From: an uncultured Caulobacteraceae bacterium | GTDB lineage: Bacteria; Pseudomonadota; Alphaproteobacteria; Caulobacterales; Caulobacteraceae | Length of the DNA: 12,790 bases | Direction of reading: 5' to 3' | NCBI GenBank assembly: GCA_937910255.1 | Contig: CALEOQ010000547.1 | Location: 1 to 12,790, forward strand | In this document: positions 1 to 6,910 of the stretch, piece after piece | Numbering within the stretch: position 1 is the first letter of the stretch | Layout: each line of letters starts with the position of its first letter | Translations under genes and position numbers: made by a program | The notes under the pieces: model-generated | What the model was told of the DNA's origin: nothing | What the model saw: the letters and a program-made list of their open reading frames with translations, nothing else | Databases searched by the model: none

Positions 1-84
1 GGCGGGGGGGTGAGGAGCGCTGCATCACCGGCAGGCGCGAGCGTTGGGCGGCTCTGGTGGCGGTGCTGGGGGGGTTTTGTTTTT
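1..84. other. Low-quality read tail, not genomic
   Basis: G- and T-rich low-complexity sequence with G runs, lying outside the sequencing adapter at 85-142. Read on the minus strand it follows the end of the P5 adapter and starts with A-rich sequence, as expected for a read that ran through its insert and off the adapter. No gene should be annotated here. Confidence 0.85.
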
Positions 85-142
85 AATGATACGGCGACCA
101 CCGAGATCTACACTCTTACCCTGCACGACGCTCTTCCGATCT
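85..142 (+). other. Illumina P5 / read-1 adapter contamination
   Basis: The 58 bases match the universal Illumina P5 plus TruSeq read-1 adapter from its first base (AATGATACGG) to its last (GCTCTTCCGATCT). I see two mismatches, at 118 and 123. The genomic insert starts at 143. A minus-strand reading frame runs from azoR straight through the adapter to position 25, so any database protein with this C-terminus would be an artefact. Confidence 0.97.
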
Positions 143-603
143 TGGAAGTCGGCGATCTGGCCGGGGCCTTCGCTATAGAGGCCGCCGCGGCTCTCGATGA
201 CGATCACCCGCTTGCCTTCCAGCAGGCCCTTGGGACCGGCCTCGGAATAGGAAAAGGTCTCGCCGGCCCGGATGACGTGGTCGAGCCAGGCTCGAAGGGT
301 GGTGGGCAGGCTGAAATTGTACATCGGCGCGCCAATGATGATGGTGTCGGCGGCGCGCAGCTCGGCGATCAGGGTGTCCGACAGGGCCCGGGCGGCGTGC
401 TCGGCCGGGGTCGAGGCGACGCCGCGGACGCCGGCCAGGGTGTCGCGTACGAGGTGGGGGACCGGGTCGTCGCCCAGCTCCCGGCGAACCACGGCGACGC
501 CCGGGTCAGCCCGCTGGACCGTAGCCACGGCGGCGGCGACCAGCTGGCGGGAGACCGACTGTTCGCCGGCCGAGGAACTGTTGATTACGAGAAGGTTGGA
601 CAT
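143..603 (-). CDS. azoR: FMN-dependent NADH-azoreductase, 3' end missing
   Basis: AzoR-type flavodoxin-fold enzymes use NAD(P)H and FMN to reduce quinones and azo compounds by two electrons in the cytoplasm. About 153 residues are genomic; family members have roughly 200, so about the last quarter is missing. The FMN-site segments of E. coli AzoR are all present: the N-terminal VINSS strand and following loop, MYNFSLP at 94-100, and SRGG at 138-141. The segment LRAWLDHVIRAGETF after MYNFSLP is also typical. The ATG at 603 has a good ribosome site (AGGAG, minus strand, 614-610). The gene diverges from the LysR gene across a 109-bp gap, a usual arrangement for a regulator and its target. The truncation is caused by the library adapter at 85-142, not by a stop or frameshift; residues encoded beyond 143 are false. 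Confidence 0.93.
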
Positions 604-682
604 GACGCTCTCCTGTCGTCAGGGGGTGTTCGATGTCCAGGAAGTGGCGTCTCGATGCACGCAACACTAGATAGGCGTCGTG

Positions 683-696
683 GGAATGACCGTTCC
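683..696. promoter_or_regulatory. Imperfect inverted repeat in divergent azoR/lysR promoter region
   Basis: GGAATGACCGTTCC has perfect GGAA/TTCC outer arms and pairs at 10 of 14 positions. It lies 17 bp before the LysR start in the divergent intergenic region, where a LysR regulator would be expected to bind. It is not a canonical T-N11-A box, so the assignment is tentative. Confidence 0.25.
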
Positions 697-712
697 GATA
701 TAGGCAACAATC

Positions 713-1633
713 ATGCTCGATCTGGAAGACGTCCGCACCTTTTTGGAAGTGGCCGAATCCGGCGGCCTGACCCAGGCCGCCCGGCGCCTCGACCTGTCCA
801 AGTCGATGATCAGCCGGCGGCTCTCGCGGCTGGAGGATGAGCTGGGCGCCCAGCTGCTGGCGCGCACCACCCGCGGCGTCGCCCTGACCGAAGCCGGCGC
901 CACCTTCCGCCGCCACGCCGAGACCCTGCTGGCTGGCGCCGAGGCGGCCCGCGCCGCGGTCGCCCAGGGCGAGGAGGTCACCGGCCGCCTGCGGATCGCC
1001 GCCCCGCTCAGCTTCGGCGCCACCCATCTCAGCCCCGTCCTGGCGGAACTCGCCCAGCGTCACCCGCGGCTCGAAGTCCAGGCCTCGTTCAGCGACCGCT
1101 TCGTCGATCTGGTGGGCGAGCGCTTCGACGCCGCCATCCGCATCGGGCGCCTGGCCGATTCCAGCCTGGTGGCCCGCAAGATCGCCCCGATCACCGCGGT
1201 GGTGGTGGCGAGCCCCGGCTATCTGGCCGCCCACGGGACGCCCCAGCGCCCCGAGGATCTGGCCGGCCACCAAGCCGTCAGCCAGCCCGACGAGGTCTGG
1301 CGCTTTGGCACAGGCCCTCGGGCTCTGACGATCCGGCCCAAGGCCCGCTTCCAGGCCGACAGCGGCCAGGCCCTGCTGACGGCGGTCACCGCCGGGCTCG
1401 GCGTGGCCATCCTGCCGACCTTTCTCTGCGGACCAGCTATCGGCGCAGGGGAGCTGAGCCTTCTCCTGCTGGACCACCCGATTCCGGAGGCCGGCCTCTA
1501 TGTGGTGCGCCCGCCGCCGGCCGATCACGCCCCACGCAAGGTCCAGGCCCTGACCCAGCTGATGCTGGAACGTTTCGGCGGCGAGCCCTCCTGGGACGCC
1601 TGCTACATGGCGCAGAAGGCGGCGGGGGCGTAG
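713..1633 (+). CDS. LysR-family transcriptional regulator
   Basis: A 306-residue protein of standard LysR length. Residues 1-60 form the winged helix-turn-helix (FLEVAESGGLTQAARRLDLS, then SKSMISRRLSRLEDELGAQL). Residues from about 90 to 295 form the periplasmic-binding-protein-like effector domain (GRLRIAAPLSFG; FDAAIRIG; GLGVAILP). The sequence is closest in feel to the CrgA/DmlR subgroup. It is divergent from azoR, so control of a quinone- or electrophile-responsive reductase is the natural guess, but the effector cannot be read from sequence. No strong Shine-Dalgarno site is visible before the ATG. The stop codon lies inside a short tandem duplication (1614-1648), so the last residues may vary between strains. 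Confidence 0.92.
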   Translation: MLDLEDVRTFLEVAESGGLTQAARRLDLSKSMISRRLSRLEDELGAQLLARTTRGVALTEAGATFRRHAETLLAGAEAARAAVAQGEEVTGRLRIAAPLSFGATHLSPVLAELAQRHPRLEVQASFSDRFVDLVGERFDAAIRIGRLADSSLVARKIAPITAVVVASPGYLAAHGTPQRPEDLAGHQAVSQPDEVWRFGTGPRALTIRPKARFQADSGQALLTAVTAGLGVAILPTFLCGPAIGAGELSLLLLDHPIPEAGLYVVRPPPADHAPRKVQALTQLMLERFGGEPSWDACYMAQKAAGA

Positions 1634-1648
1634 AAGGCGGCGGGGGCG
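1614..1648 (+). repeat. 18-bp tandem duplication spanning the LysR stop codon
   Basis: The unit AGAAGGCGGCGGGGGCGT occurs at 1614-1631 and again at 1632-1649, identical except for the last base. The LysR stop TAG (1631-1633) sits on the junction. This looks like a slippage duplication at a gene end. Confidence 0.9.
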
Positions 1649-1670
1649 CACACAGCCTAAGGACGGGGCC

Positions 1671-2204
1671 TCAGGCCGGCAGGCGGGCGTCGTATTCCGA
1701 CCGCAGCCGGACCCAGTTGTCCCAATGGGGCTTGGGCGTCTGGCCCGACAGCTGGGCGGCCAGAACATCGATGTGGGCGTGCCAGCCGGCGCTGACGTTC
1801 AGGATGACGTCACGGTCCGGGACCCGTTGATGGATGACGGTCAGCAGCACGTCCGCGCCCTGGATCTCCAGGCCAAACTCCACCTCGCTCTGGACGCCCC
1901 AGGTGATCACCAGCCGACGCGGCGGCTCCATGGCCACCACCTGGCTCGCCATCCGGTGTTCCTCAGAGAAGCCTTCGGGCCGCGCGCCGGGCGGGTCGGT
2001 CAGTTCGTCATTGCGCCAGACCAGCTCGAAGCTCTCCCCAGGCTGGGCGGGCATCTCGCCAGACGCCAGCCAGCGTCGGCGGAGTTCGGTCTGGGTCAGA
2101 TAGTCCCAGACCCGCTCAATAGGGCCGGGCAGCAGGCGCTGGATCTTCAGGGTCGCGGGCTCGATCAGCGCGCCATGGGCGTCGAGGGCGGCAAGGTCGC
2201 TCAT
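1671..2204 (-). CDS. SRPBCC / AHSA1-like domain protein
   Basis: 177 residues with the fold and motifs of the AHSA1-like branch of the SRPBCC (START/Bet v 1) superfamily. These are small hydrophobic-pocket proteins, usually of unknown ligand. Typical elements are PIERVWDYLTQTELRRRWL near 28-46, PPRRLVITWG in the middle, and the C-terminal GWHAHIDVL followed by WVRLRSEYDARL. I chose the ATG at 2204 because it overlaps the arsR stop in an ATGA overlap, indicating coupled translation, and because the frame upstream is just arsR read out of frame. ArsR-SRPBCC pairs are common and the repressor normally controls its partner. Function beyond ligand binding is unknown. It converges with the LysR gene. 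Confidence 0.9.
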   Translation of the reverse strand: MSDLAALDAHGALIEPATLKIQRLLPGPIERVWDYLTQTELRRRWLASGEMPAQPGESFELVWRNDELTDPPGARPEGFSEEHRMASQVVAMEPPRRLVITWGVQSEVEFGLEIQGADVLLTVIHQRVPDRDVILNVSAGWHAHIDVLAAQLSGQTPKPHWDNWVRLRSEYDARLPA

Positions 2205-2566
2205 GTGTCTTCTCCTGTGGGCTGGGATGCCGTTTGGGCGTCCTCCTGGCGCAGCAGGCCGTCGAGGACGTCGAGACGCTCGGTCCAGAAGCGCTGGTAG
2301 ACGCCGAGCCATTGGTGGGCGCTGGCCAGCGGGCCAGGGTCGAGGCGACAGATATGCGTGCGGCCGCGCACCTCGCGGGCGATCAGGCCCGCGCTCTCCA
2401 GGGTCTTGATGTGCTTGGAGGCGGCCGCCAGCGAGATGGCGAAGGGTTCGGCCAGTTGGCCGACCGTGCGCTCGCCCTGAGAGAGCTCGCGCAGCATCCG
2501 GCGGCGCGTGGCGTCGCCCAGGGCGTGAAAGACGGTGTCGAGCTCGGGCGCGGATAATTCAACCAT
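2201..2566 (-). CDS. ArsR-family winged-helix repressor
   Basis: 121 residues. VFHALGDATRRRMLRELSQG opens the winged helix-turn-helix, followed by TVGQLAEPF, the recognition-helix region LAAASKHIKTLE and the wing. There is one cysteine and no CxC-type metal site, so a non-metal effector is likely. The ATG at 2566 starts the conserved domain; upstream extension in frame is low-complexity and crosses the monooxygenase gene. No Shine-Dalgarno sequence precedes the ATG. Instead a -10 box ends 7 bases before it, suggesting a leaderless transcript. Two inverted repeats of the same sequence flank and cover the start, so autorepression is likely. The stop overlaps the SRPBCC start by 4 bases. Confidence 0.93.
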   Translation of the reverse strand: MVELSAPELDTVFHALGDATRRRMLRELSQGERTVGQLAEPFAISLAAASKHIKTLESAGLIAREVRGRTHICRLDPGPLASAHQWLGVYQRFWTERLDVLDGLLRQEDAQTASQPTGEDT

Positions 2567-2576
2567 GAGGTTGAAT
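2557..2576. promoter_or_regulatory. ArsR operator 1, overlapping -10 and start codon
   Basis: ATTCAACC-ATGA-GGTTGAAT is a perfect inverted repeat with 8-bp arms and a 4-bp centre. On the minus strand it includes part of the -10 box and the arsR start codon (2566-2564). The ATTCAA/TTGAAT type of arm is typical of ArsR/SmtB operators. Bound repressor would block both promoter opening and, at the DNA level, the transcription start. Confidence 0.75.
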
Positions 2577-2602
2577 ATATCGACGCCGATCCAGATCTTC
2601 AA
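2574..2602 (-). promoter_or_regulatory. arsR promoter, leaderless type
   Basis: On the minus strand TTGAAG (2602-2597) and TATATT (2579-2574) are separated by exactly 17 bases, close to the sigma-70 consensus. A start 7-8 bases beyond the -10 box falls on or next to the A of the arsR ATG (2566), so the mRNA would have essentially no 5' leader. Leaderless mRNAs are common in Caulobacterales. The -35 box overlaps operator 2 and the -10 box overlaps operator 1. Confidence 0.65.
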
Positions 2603-2615
2603 CCCATCGGTTGAA
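2598..2615. promoter_or_regulatory. ArsR operator 2, overlapping -35
   Basis: TTCAACC-CATC-GGTTGAA is a perfect inverted repeat with 7-bp arms and a 4-bp centre, the same sequence as operator 1. The two centres are 40 bp apart, close to four helical turns, so both sites face roughly the same side of the DNA. It lies between the end of the monooxygenase gene and arsR. Confidence 0.75.
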
Positions 2616-2651
2616 TATTGGCCGGCGACCGCATGGCCGCCCGCCTTGTGG

Positions 2652-4469
2652 TCAGCGGAAGGCCAGGCCTTCGAAGGCGCCGGAGGTGCGCCAGCCGTCG
2701 ATGTACTTGAAGAATGCGCTGGCCCCCTGGGGGTAGCCGACATTGAGCCGCGCGGCCGGCCCCGGGTCCTGCCCCTCATTGTTGTAGTAGCCAGGGGTGC
2801 AGTCCGGCGCCCCCAGCATCCGGCCCATGCCGGTGAGCAGCAGATTGACCCAGGCCTCCTGCGCTTCCGGCGTCGCCTCGACCTCCTTGGCGCCCCGGTC
2901 GAGGGCGTGGCGGACGGTCATGGCGATGGTGCGGCCCGACTCCGTCAGATTGTGCGGAATGTTGGAGATCAGGTTGGCGCCCTGGGTCGGCTGGACGAAG
3001 AAGGCGTTGGGGAAGTCGCGCACATGAATGCCGTGCAGGCTCTTCATGCCCTCAGCCCACGCCTCCGACAGCTTCAGCCCGCCGCGACCGGTGAGATCAA
3101 AGCCCGCCCGCTGCTCGAAGGGCGTGCCCACCTCGAAGCCCGAGGCGTAGATGATGCAATCGACCTCGTACTCGACGCCTGCGACCACGAAGCCCTTTTC
3201 GGTGATCGCCTCCACGCCCTTGCCGTCGGTGTCGACCAGATGGGTTCCCGGCGTATTGAAGGCCTGCAGATAGGCGTCGTGGAAGCAGGGGCGCTTGCAG
3301 AGCTGCCGGTACCAGGCCTTGAGCTTCTGGGCGGTTTCGGTGTCGGCGACGATGGAGTCCACCCGGGCGCGGATCTCTTCCATCTTTTCGAAGTCGGAAT
3401 CCTCGAAGGCGGCCAGCATCTTGAAGGGGCTGCGGTCTTCCGGCGGCAGTTCGTTGATCCTGCTGCGAATGCGGCGAGACAGGTCTGTCCAGCCATCCAT
3501 CACCAGATCCACCTCGGTGATGTTACCGCCCTGATTGGCGGTGAAGTTCTCCAGCCAGCGCTGCTGCCAGCCGGGTTCGGCCACAGACTTGAACCAGTCG
3601 GGATCGATGGGGGCGTTGGCCCGCACATCCACCGAGGACGGCGTGCGCTGGACCACATAGAGCGCCTGGCAGGCCCGGGCGAGGTGGGGCACGGCCTGGA
3701 CCGAGGTGGCCCCGGTGCCGATGATCGCCACCCGCTTGTCGGCCAGCTTCTCCATCAGGGCGCCTGAGGGATCGCCGCCGGTATAGTCGTAGTCCCACCG
3801 GCTGGTGTGGAAGGCGTGGCCTTTGAAGTCCTCGATCCCGGGAATGCCGGGCAGCTTGGGCACGTGCAGCGGCCCGGTGCCCAGGCCGATGAAGCTGGCG
3901 GTGAAGGCGTCGCCGCGATTGGTGCGGATCGTCCAGCGGCTTTGCGCCTCGTCCCAGGACAGGTCCTCGACCTCGGTATGGAACAGCGCATTGTCATAGA
4001 GGCCGTACTGGCGGCCGATCCGCTGGCACTGCTCGAGGATTTCCGGGGCGTGAGCGTACTTCTCGCTCGGCATGTGCCCGGTCTCTTCCAGCAGCGGCAT
4101 GTAGATCATCGAGGCGGTGTCGCACTGGGCGCCTGGATAGCGGTTCCAGTACCAGGTGCCGCCGAAATCGCCGGCCTTGTCGAGGATGCGGACGTCGGTG
4201 ATCCCGGCCTCCACCAGCCGCGCGCCGGTCACCAGGCCGGCGAACCCGCCGCCGATGAAGGCGAAGGTGACATGGTCGGTCTTCGGCTCGCGCTCGACCT
4301 GGGGCGTGTAGGGGTCTTCCAGATAGTCGGAAAACCGGCCGGTGAGCCGGACATATTGGGCGTTGCCGTCGGCTCGCAGGCGCTTGTCCCGTTCGGCGAC
4401 GTACTTGGCGATCAGCGCCTGCTTGTCGACCGCCCGACCGGCCGAACCCGACGTTGTTTCAGAGCCCAT
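2652..4469 (-). CDS. Flavin monooxygenase, Baeyer-Villiger type
   Basis: 605 residues, a normal length for an FAD/NADPH Baeyer-Villiger monooxygenase with an N-terminal extension. These enzymes insert oxygen next to a ketone to give esters or lactones. Visible signatures are the FAD-binding GGGFAG at 73-78, GGTWYWNRYPGAQCD at 103-117, the family fingerprint FKGHAFHTSRWD at 215-226 (FxGxxxHxxxWD), and the NADPH-binding GTGATS at 251-256. The substrate cannot be inferred; cyclic ketone, aryl ketone and steroid enzymes share these motifs. The ATG at 4469 has a purine-rich ribosome site (GGGGAGG, minus strand, 4481-4475). The arsR-SRPBCC pair follows on the same strand after 85 bp with its own promoter. 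Confidence 0.93.
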   Translation of the reverse strand: MGSETTSGSAGRAVDKQALIAKYVAERDKRLRADGNAQYVRLTGRFSDYLEDPYTPQVEREPKTDHVTFAFIGGGFAGLVTGARLVEAGITDVRILDKAGDFGGTWYWNRYPGAQCDTASMIYMPLLEETGHMPSEKYAHAPEILEQCQRIGRQYGLYDNALFHTEVEDLSWDEAQSRWTIRTNRGDAFTASFIGLGTGPLHVPKLPGIPGIEDFKGHAFHTSRWDYDYTGGDPSGALMEKLADKRVAIIGTGATSVQAVPHLARACQALYVVQRTPSSVDVRANAPIDPDWFKSVAEPGWQQRWLENFTANQGGNITEVDLVMDGWTDLSRRIRSRINELPPEDRSPFKMLAAFEDSDFEKMEEIRARVDSIVADTETAQKLKAWYRQLCKRPCFHDAYLQAFNTPGTHLVDTDGKGVEAITEKGFVVAGVEYEVDCIIYASGFEVGTPFEQRAGFDLTGRGGLKLSEAWAEGMKSLHGIHVRDFPNAFFVQPTQGANLISNIPHNLTESGRTIAMTVRHALDRGAKEVEATPEAQEAWVNLLLTGMGRMLGAPDCTPGYYNNEGQDPGPAARLNVGYPQGASAFFKYIDGWRTSGAFEGLAFR

Positions 4470-4557
4470 GCTCGCCTCCCCAGATTATTCTTATGCATCA
4501 GCCGCATAGCGACGGGGCGGACGCCGCTGACCGCGCCGCCCGCCCCTTATGGCTTCG

Positions 4558-4587
4558 AATATAGGGTTTGCGCAGGGCGCGAGCCAA
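4558..4587 (-). promoter_or_regulatory. Possible promoter upstream of monooxygenase
   Basis: Minus-strand TTGGCT (4587-4582) and TATATT (4563-4558) are separated by 18 bases. The site lies in the gap between the porin-like gene and the monooxygenase, leaving a leader of roughly 80 bases. The match is moderate and no operator is obvious. Confidence 0.35.
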
Positions 4588-4601
4588 GCGCTTAGAGGGG
4601 C

Positions 4602-6134
4602 CTAGAACGCCACGTTGGCGCCCACCAGCAGCACCTGGGTCTTGCCGTCGGCCTCGCTCCAGCTGACGCCGGGGCCGAGATTGCCGCCGCTCAGGAAGTT
4701 GAGCGGCACATAGCCCTCCACCAGCACCACCTCGGAGAACAGCTTCACGTGGCTGACCGGGAAGGCGGCCAGGCCGAAGACCCACTGGTCCTGCCGCCGC
4801 CAGGGCGAGCCCTTGGGGCCGGCGACATAGGTGGAGAATTCGGTGGAGAGATGCACCTCCCGCCCGCCGATGTCGGCGGCGTAGCGGCCGCCCACGCCCC
4901 AGCTGGTCACCTTGCTGGCGGCGAACTGGTTCAGCGGCGGGGTCGGGTTGAAGGTGCCCGGCCATTCCTCCAGCGTCTTGGCGAACTCGGCGTTGGCGGT
5001 CCAGCGGTCATAGTGCAGCTGGCTGTAGACCGCATAGGCGGGGTTGTCGTCGACGCACGGATTGAAGTGCACCACCGGGAAGCCGTGGCAATAGGCGCTG
5101 CCATGCACATAGGAGGCGCCGGCCATCAGGTCGCGCCCGTCCCCGCCCAGGTCGAAGGTGTAGTTGGCGTCGGCCACGAAGTTGTTCAGGCGCGAGGGCA
5201 CATTGGTGCCCTCCACGCCGGTGGCCAGGGAGCGGAACTGCGAGCCCCCCTGCACCGCCTCCAGGGCGATGTTCAGCCCGTCCTTGGAGTAGCCGGCCAG
5301 AGCGCCCCAGGCCAGGCCGCCGAAGGCGTGCCAGACGGTCGAGGCGGTGAATGGGCTGACCGTGTCCATCAGGCCGAACGGCGCCTCCATCTTGCCGATG
5401 GCGGCGTAATAGGGGCTCTCCTCCAGGTCCCCAAACATCACATAGCCCTTGCGCAGCTGCATCTGGTTGCGGCTGACGGCGGTGATGGTCCCGGCCCCGA
5501 AGCTCTGCTCTGGATCATAGAGCAGCTCGGCATAGGCGGTGATCCAGGGCGTCACATTGGCGGTGACGCTGAGCTGGGCCGAATGCAGCACGGCTTCGGA
5601 CGCGGTCTCACCGATCTGATTGGCCGAGGTGGGATGGCGCATCAGATAGCCGAACTTGGAGTTGCGATTGGTCTCCTGGTAGTTGGCCAGCGCCGTGATC
5701 GCCCCGCCGAGATAGACCCCGCCGTCGCGCAGGTCGCCCTGGCGCCGGGCGTCCAGCAGCATCAGCGGCTTGCGGCTCGTGTGCGTGGTGGGATCCAGCA
5801 TGCGGTAGCTGACGTCGCTGGCGCGGCTGATGAACAGACCGGAGTTCAACTCGACGGCGGCCATCGCGCGGTCGTTTTCCGGCGTGGGCGCCTCGACCTC
5901 ACGAATCGGCGCGGCGTCCGGCGTCGTCGGGGCCGACAGGCGCAGCGCGGGCGGCGTCGTCGCCACAGGCTGAGCGCCTTTGAGGCTGTCCACCTCCTGG
6001 CGCAGCTGGCGGTTTTCCTGTTCCAGCCGCTCCAGGCGGGCCAGAACATCCTCCAGGCTCTGGGCCTGCGCCAGGGTAGGCGCCAGGCACACGCCCAGCG
6101 CCACGGCCGAAGCCGCCATCTTCCAATTGCTCAT
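4602..6134 (-). CDS. Outer-membrane beta-barrel protein with N-terminal coiled coil, LbtU-like
   Basis: 510 residues. Residues 1-24 are a signal peptide with an AQA cleavage site. Residues about 27-53 are a heptad coiled coil (LARLERLEQENRQLRQEV). After a Pro/Ala-rich linker comes a large region of alternating polar/hydrophobic strands rich in Gly, Tyr and Trp, ending in Phe, the usual outer-membrane barrel terminus. The block GYVMFGDLEESPYYAAIGKM followed by APFGLMD resembles the LbtU/DUF3573 group, described as siderophore-import porins in Legionella; other coiled-coil porins are possible, so that name is tentative. The ATG at 6134 follows a G-rich stretch that could act as ribosome site. 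A Cys pair in one predicted loop (AYCHGFPVVHFNPC) could form a disulfide. No TonB box was recognised. Confidence 0.72.
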   Translation of the reverse strand: MSNWKMAASAVALGVCLAPTLAQAQSLEDVLARLERLEQENRQLRQEVDSLKGAQPVATTPPALRLSAPTTPDAAPIREVEAPTPENDRAMAAVELNSGLFISRASDVSYRMLDPTTHTSRKPLMLLDARRQGDLRDGGVYLGGAITALANYQETNRNSKFGYLMRHPTSANQIGETASEAVLHSAQLSVTANVTPWITAYAELLYDPEQSFGAGTITAVSRNQMQLRKGYVMFGDLEESPYYAAIGKMEAPFGLMDTVSPFTASTVWHAFGGLAWGALAGYSKDGLNIALEAVQGGSQFRSLATGVEGTNVPSRLNNFVADANYTFDLGGDGRDLMAGASYVHGSAYCHGFPVVHFNPCVDDNPAYAVYSQLHYDRWTANAEFAKTLEEWPGTFNPTPPLNQFAASKVTSWGVGGRYAADIGGREVHLSTEFSTYVAGPKGSPWRRQDQWVFGLAAFPVSHVKLFSEVVLVEGYVPLNFLSGGNLGPGVSWSEADGKTQVLLVGANVAF

Positions 6135-6229
6135 AAATCCCCCCCGGGACGCCCAAAAACGGGCAGATCACAACCTAGGGGACGTGGGATAGAGAGAGAG
6201 TTCTGACCAAAACCTTAAGAAGCTGAGCC

Positions 6230-6703
6230 TCAGGGTTTGCGCGGCGCGACGGCGCGAGGGTCAGTGGCGCAGCTCACCTCGCCGTCCCGGATCGTCACGA
6301 TGGTCGGCTTGCCGACGCCGGGGCGGAAGGTCGTCACCTGGTCGCCCACCTGGACCCGCACGAAGTCCGGGCCGGTGAAATGGCAGGCGTGGTAGATGCC
6401 GCCCCCTGGCAGGGCGGTCTTGTAAACCTGCACGCAATTGACGTGACCGAACCAGCGGCCGAGCGTCGCCCCGGCATAGTCGAAGGTCAGCAGTTCAGGG
6501 CGGCTCTTGGACACCGGCAGCGGCCCGTCCCACACCGGACATTCCGGCCCGCGCGGGGTCCAGTCGGCGGCCGAGGCCATGCGCTGCTGCCCCAGCATCG
6601 CCAGCACCCCGCCGATCAGCACCACGGCCGCGACGCCGACCACCGCCAGCTGGACGAGGCCGCGCCCCTTCTTCACCGGGGCGTCATACACATTCCGCGC
6701 CAT
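6230..6703 (-). CDS. Membrane-anchored protein with periplasmic Cys domain, unknown function
   Basis: 157 residues. A basic N-terminus (APVKKGRG) precedes a single transmembrane helix at about 17-37 (LVQLAVVGVAAVVLIGGVLA), so the remaining 115 residues should lie in the periplasm. That domain has four cysteines (55, 90, 107, 145), compatible with two disulfides; I do not recognise it. The ATG at 6703 has a good ribosome site (GGGAGG, then 6 bases); an in-frame start further upstream at 6841 lacks conservation. The first 41 residues and the leader are repeated almost unchanged in the broken gene at 7478-7765, which has a different C-terminal part. Confidence 0.75.
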   Translation of the reverse strand: MARNVYDAPVKKGRGLVQLAVVGVAAVVLIGGVLAMLGQQRMASAADWTPRGPECPVWDGPLPVSKSRPELLTFDYAGATLGRWFGHVNCVQVYKTALPGGGIYHACHFTGPDFVRVQVGDQVTTFRPGVGKPTIVTIRDGEVSCATDPRAVAPRKP

Positions 6704-6779
6704 CGCAGGCCTCCCGCTCGCAAGAGGTCGCAAGGGGCCTTCAGACACAGGAAAATGCAAGAGGGGACGGTGTTGACGG
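6581..6779 (-). repeat. Duplicated anchor module, copy 1
   Basis: This segment carries the first 41 codons of the gene starting at 6703 plus about 75 bp of its leader. It matches 7643-7840. Within the coding part I count two differences in about 130 bp; the leader part is clearly more diverged. Similarity stops abruptly where the two proteins diverge after LAMLGQQR. Confidence 0.92.
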
Positions 6780-6840
6780 CAACCTAGGCCAGACTTGGAG
6801 CCGGCGCGAATTGTGGCTGCGCCTGTCTCCGGAGGGAGCA

Positions 6841-6882
6841 AAGCCGACCACCCCGAGCCGGTGCGGGCGAGTATCTGAGGGG
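6841..6882 (+). repeat. 42-bp perfect direct repeat, left copy
   Basis: Starts AAGCCGACCACCCCGAGCCG and ends TATCTGAGGGG. It is identical to 9187-9228 and in the same orientation, 2346 bp apart. Flanking bases are unrelated. It lies in the 207-bp gap between the anchored-protein gene and the next minus-strand gene. Confidence 0.93.
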
Positions 6883-6910
6883 CCTTGCGTTCGGCAGTCC
6901 GCGCCGCAGC

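Noticed and set aside
25..603. Continuous 192-residue minus-strand frame as a full azoreductase
   Set aside because: The last 39 residues are translated from the Illumina adapter and junk at 25-142; only 143-603 is genomic.
506..1768. 420-codon minus-strand frame opposite the LysR gene
   Set aside because: Shadow of the LysR coding frame in GC-rich DNA; it crosses two real gene boundaries.
4513..4545. GC-rich inverted segments between the monooxygenase and the porin-like gene as a terminator
   Set aside because: About 6 bp of pairing with a long loop and no T tract; such matches are expected by chance at this GC content.
4749..6206. 485-codon plus-strand frame opposite the porin-like gene
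   Set aside because: Its translation is Gly/His/Ala/Arg-rich with no recognisable domain; the opposite strand has a signal peptide, coiled coil and barrel.
6135..6229. Hairpin GCCC-N6-GGGC before the porin-like gene as a terminator
   Set aside because: Only a 4-bp stem and no T-run follows on the relevant strand.
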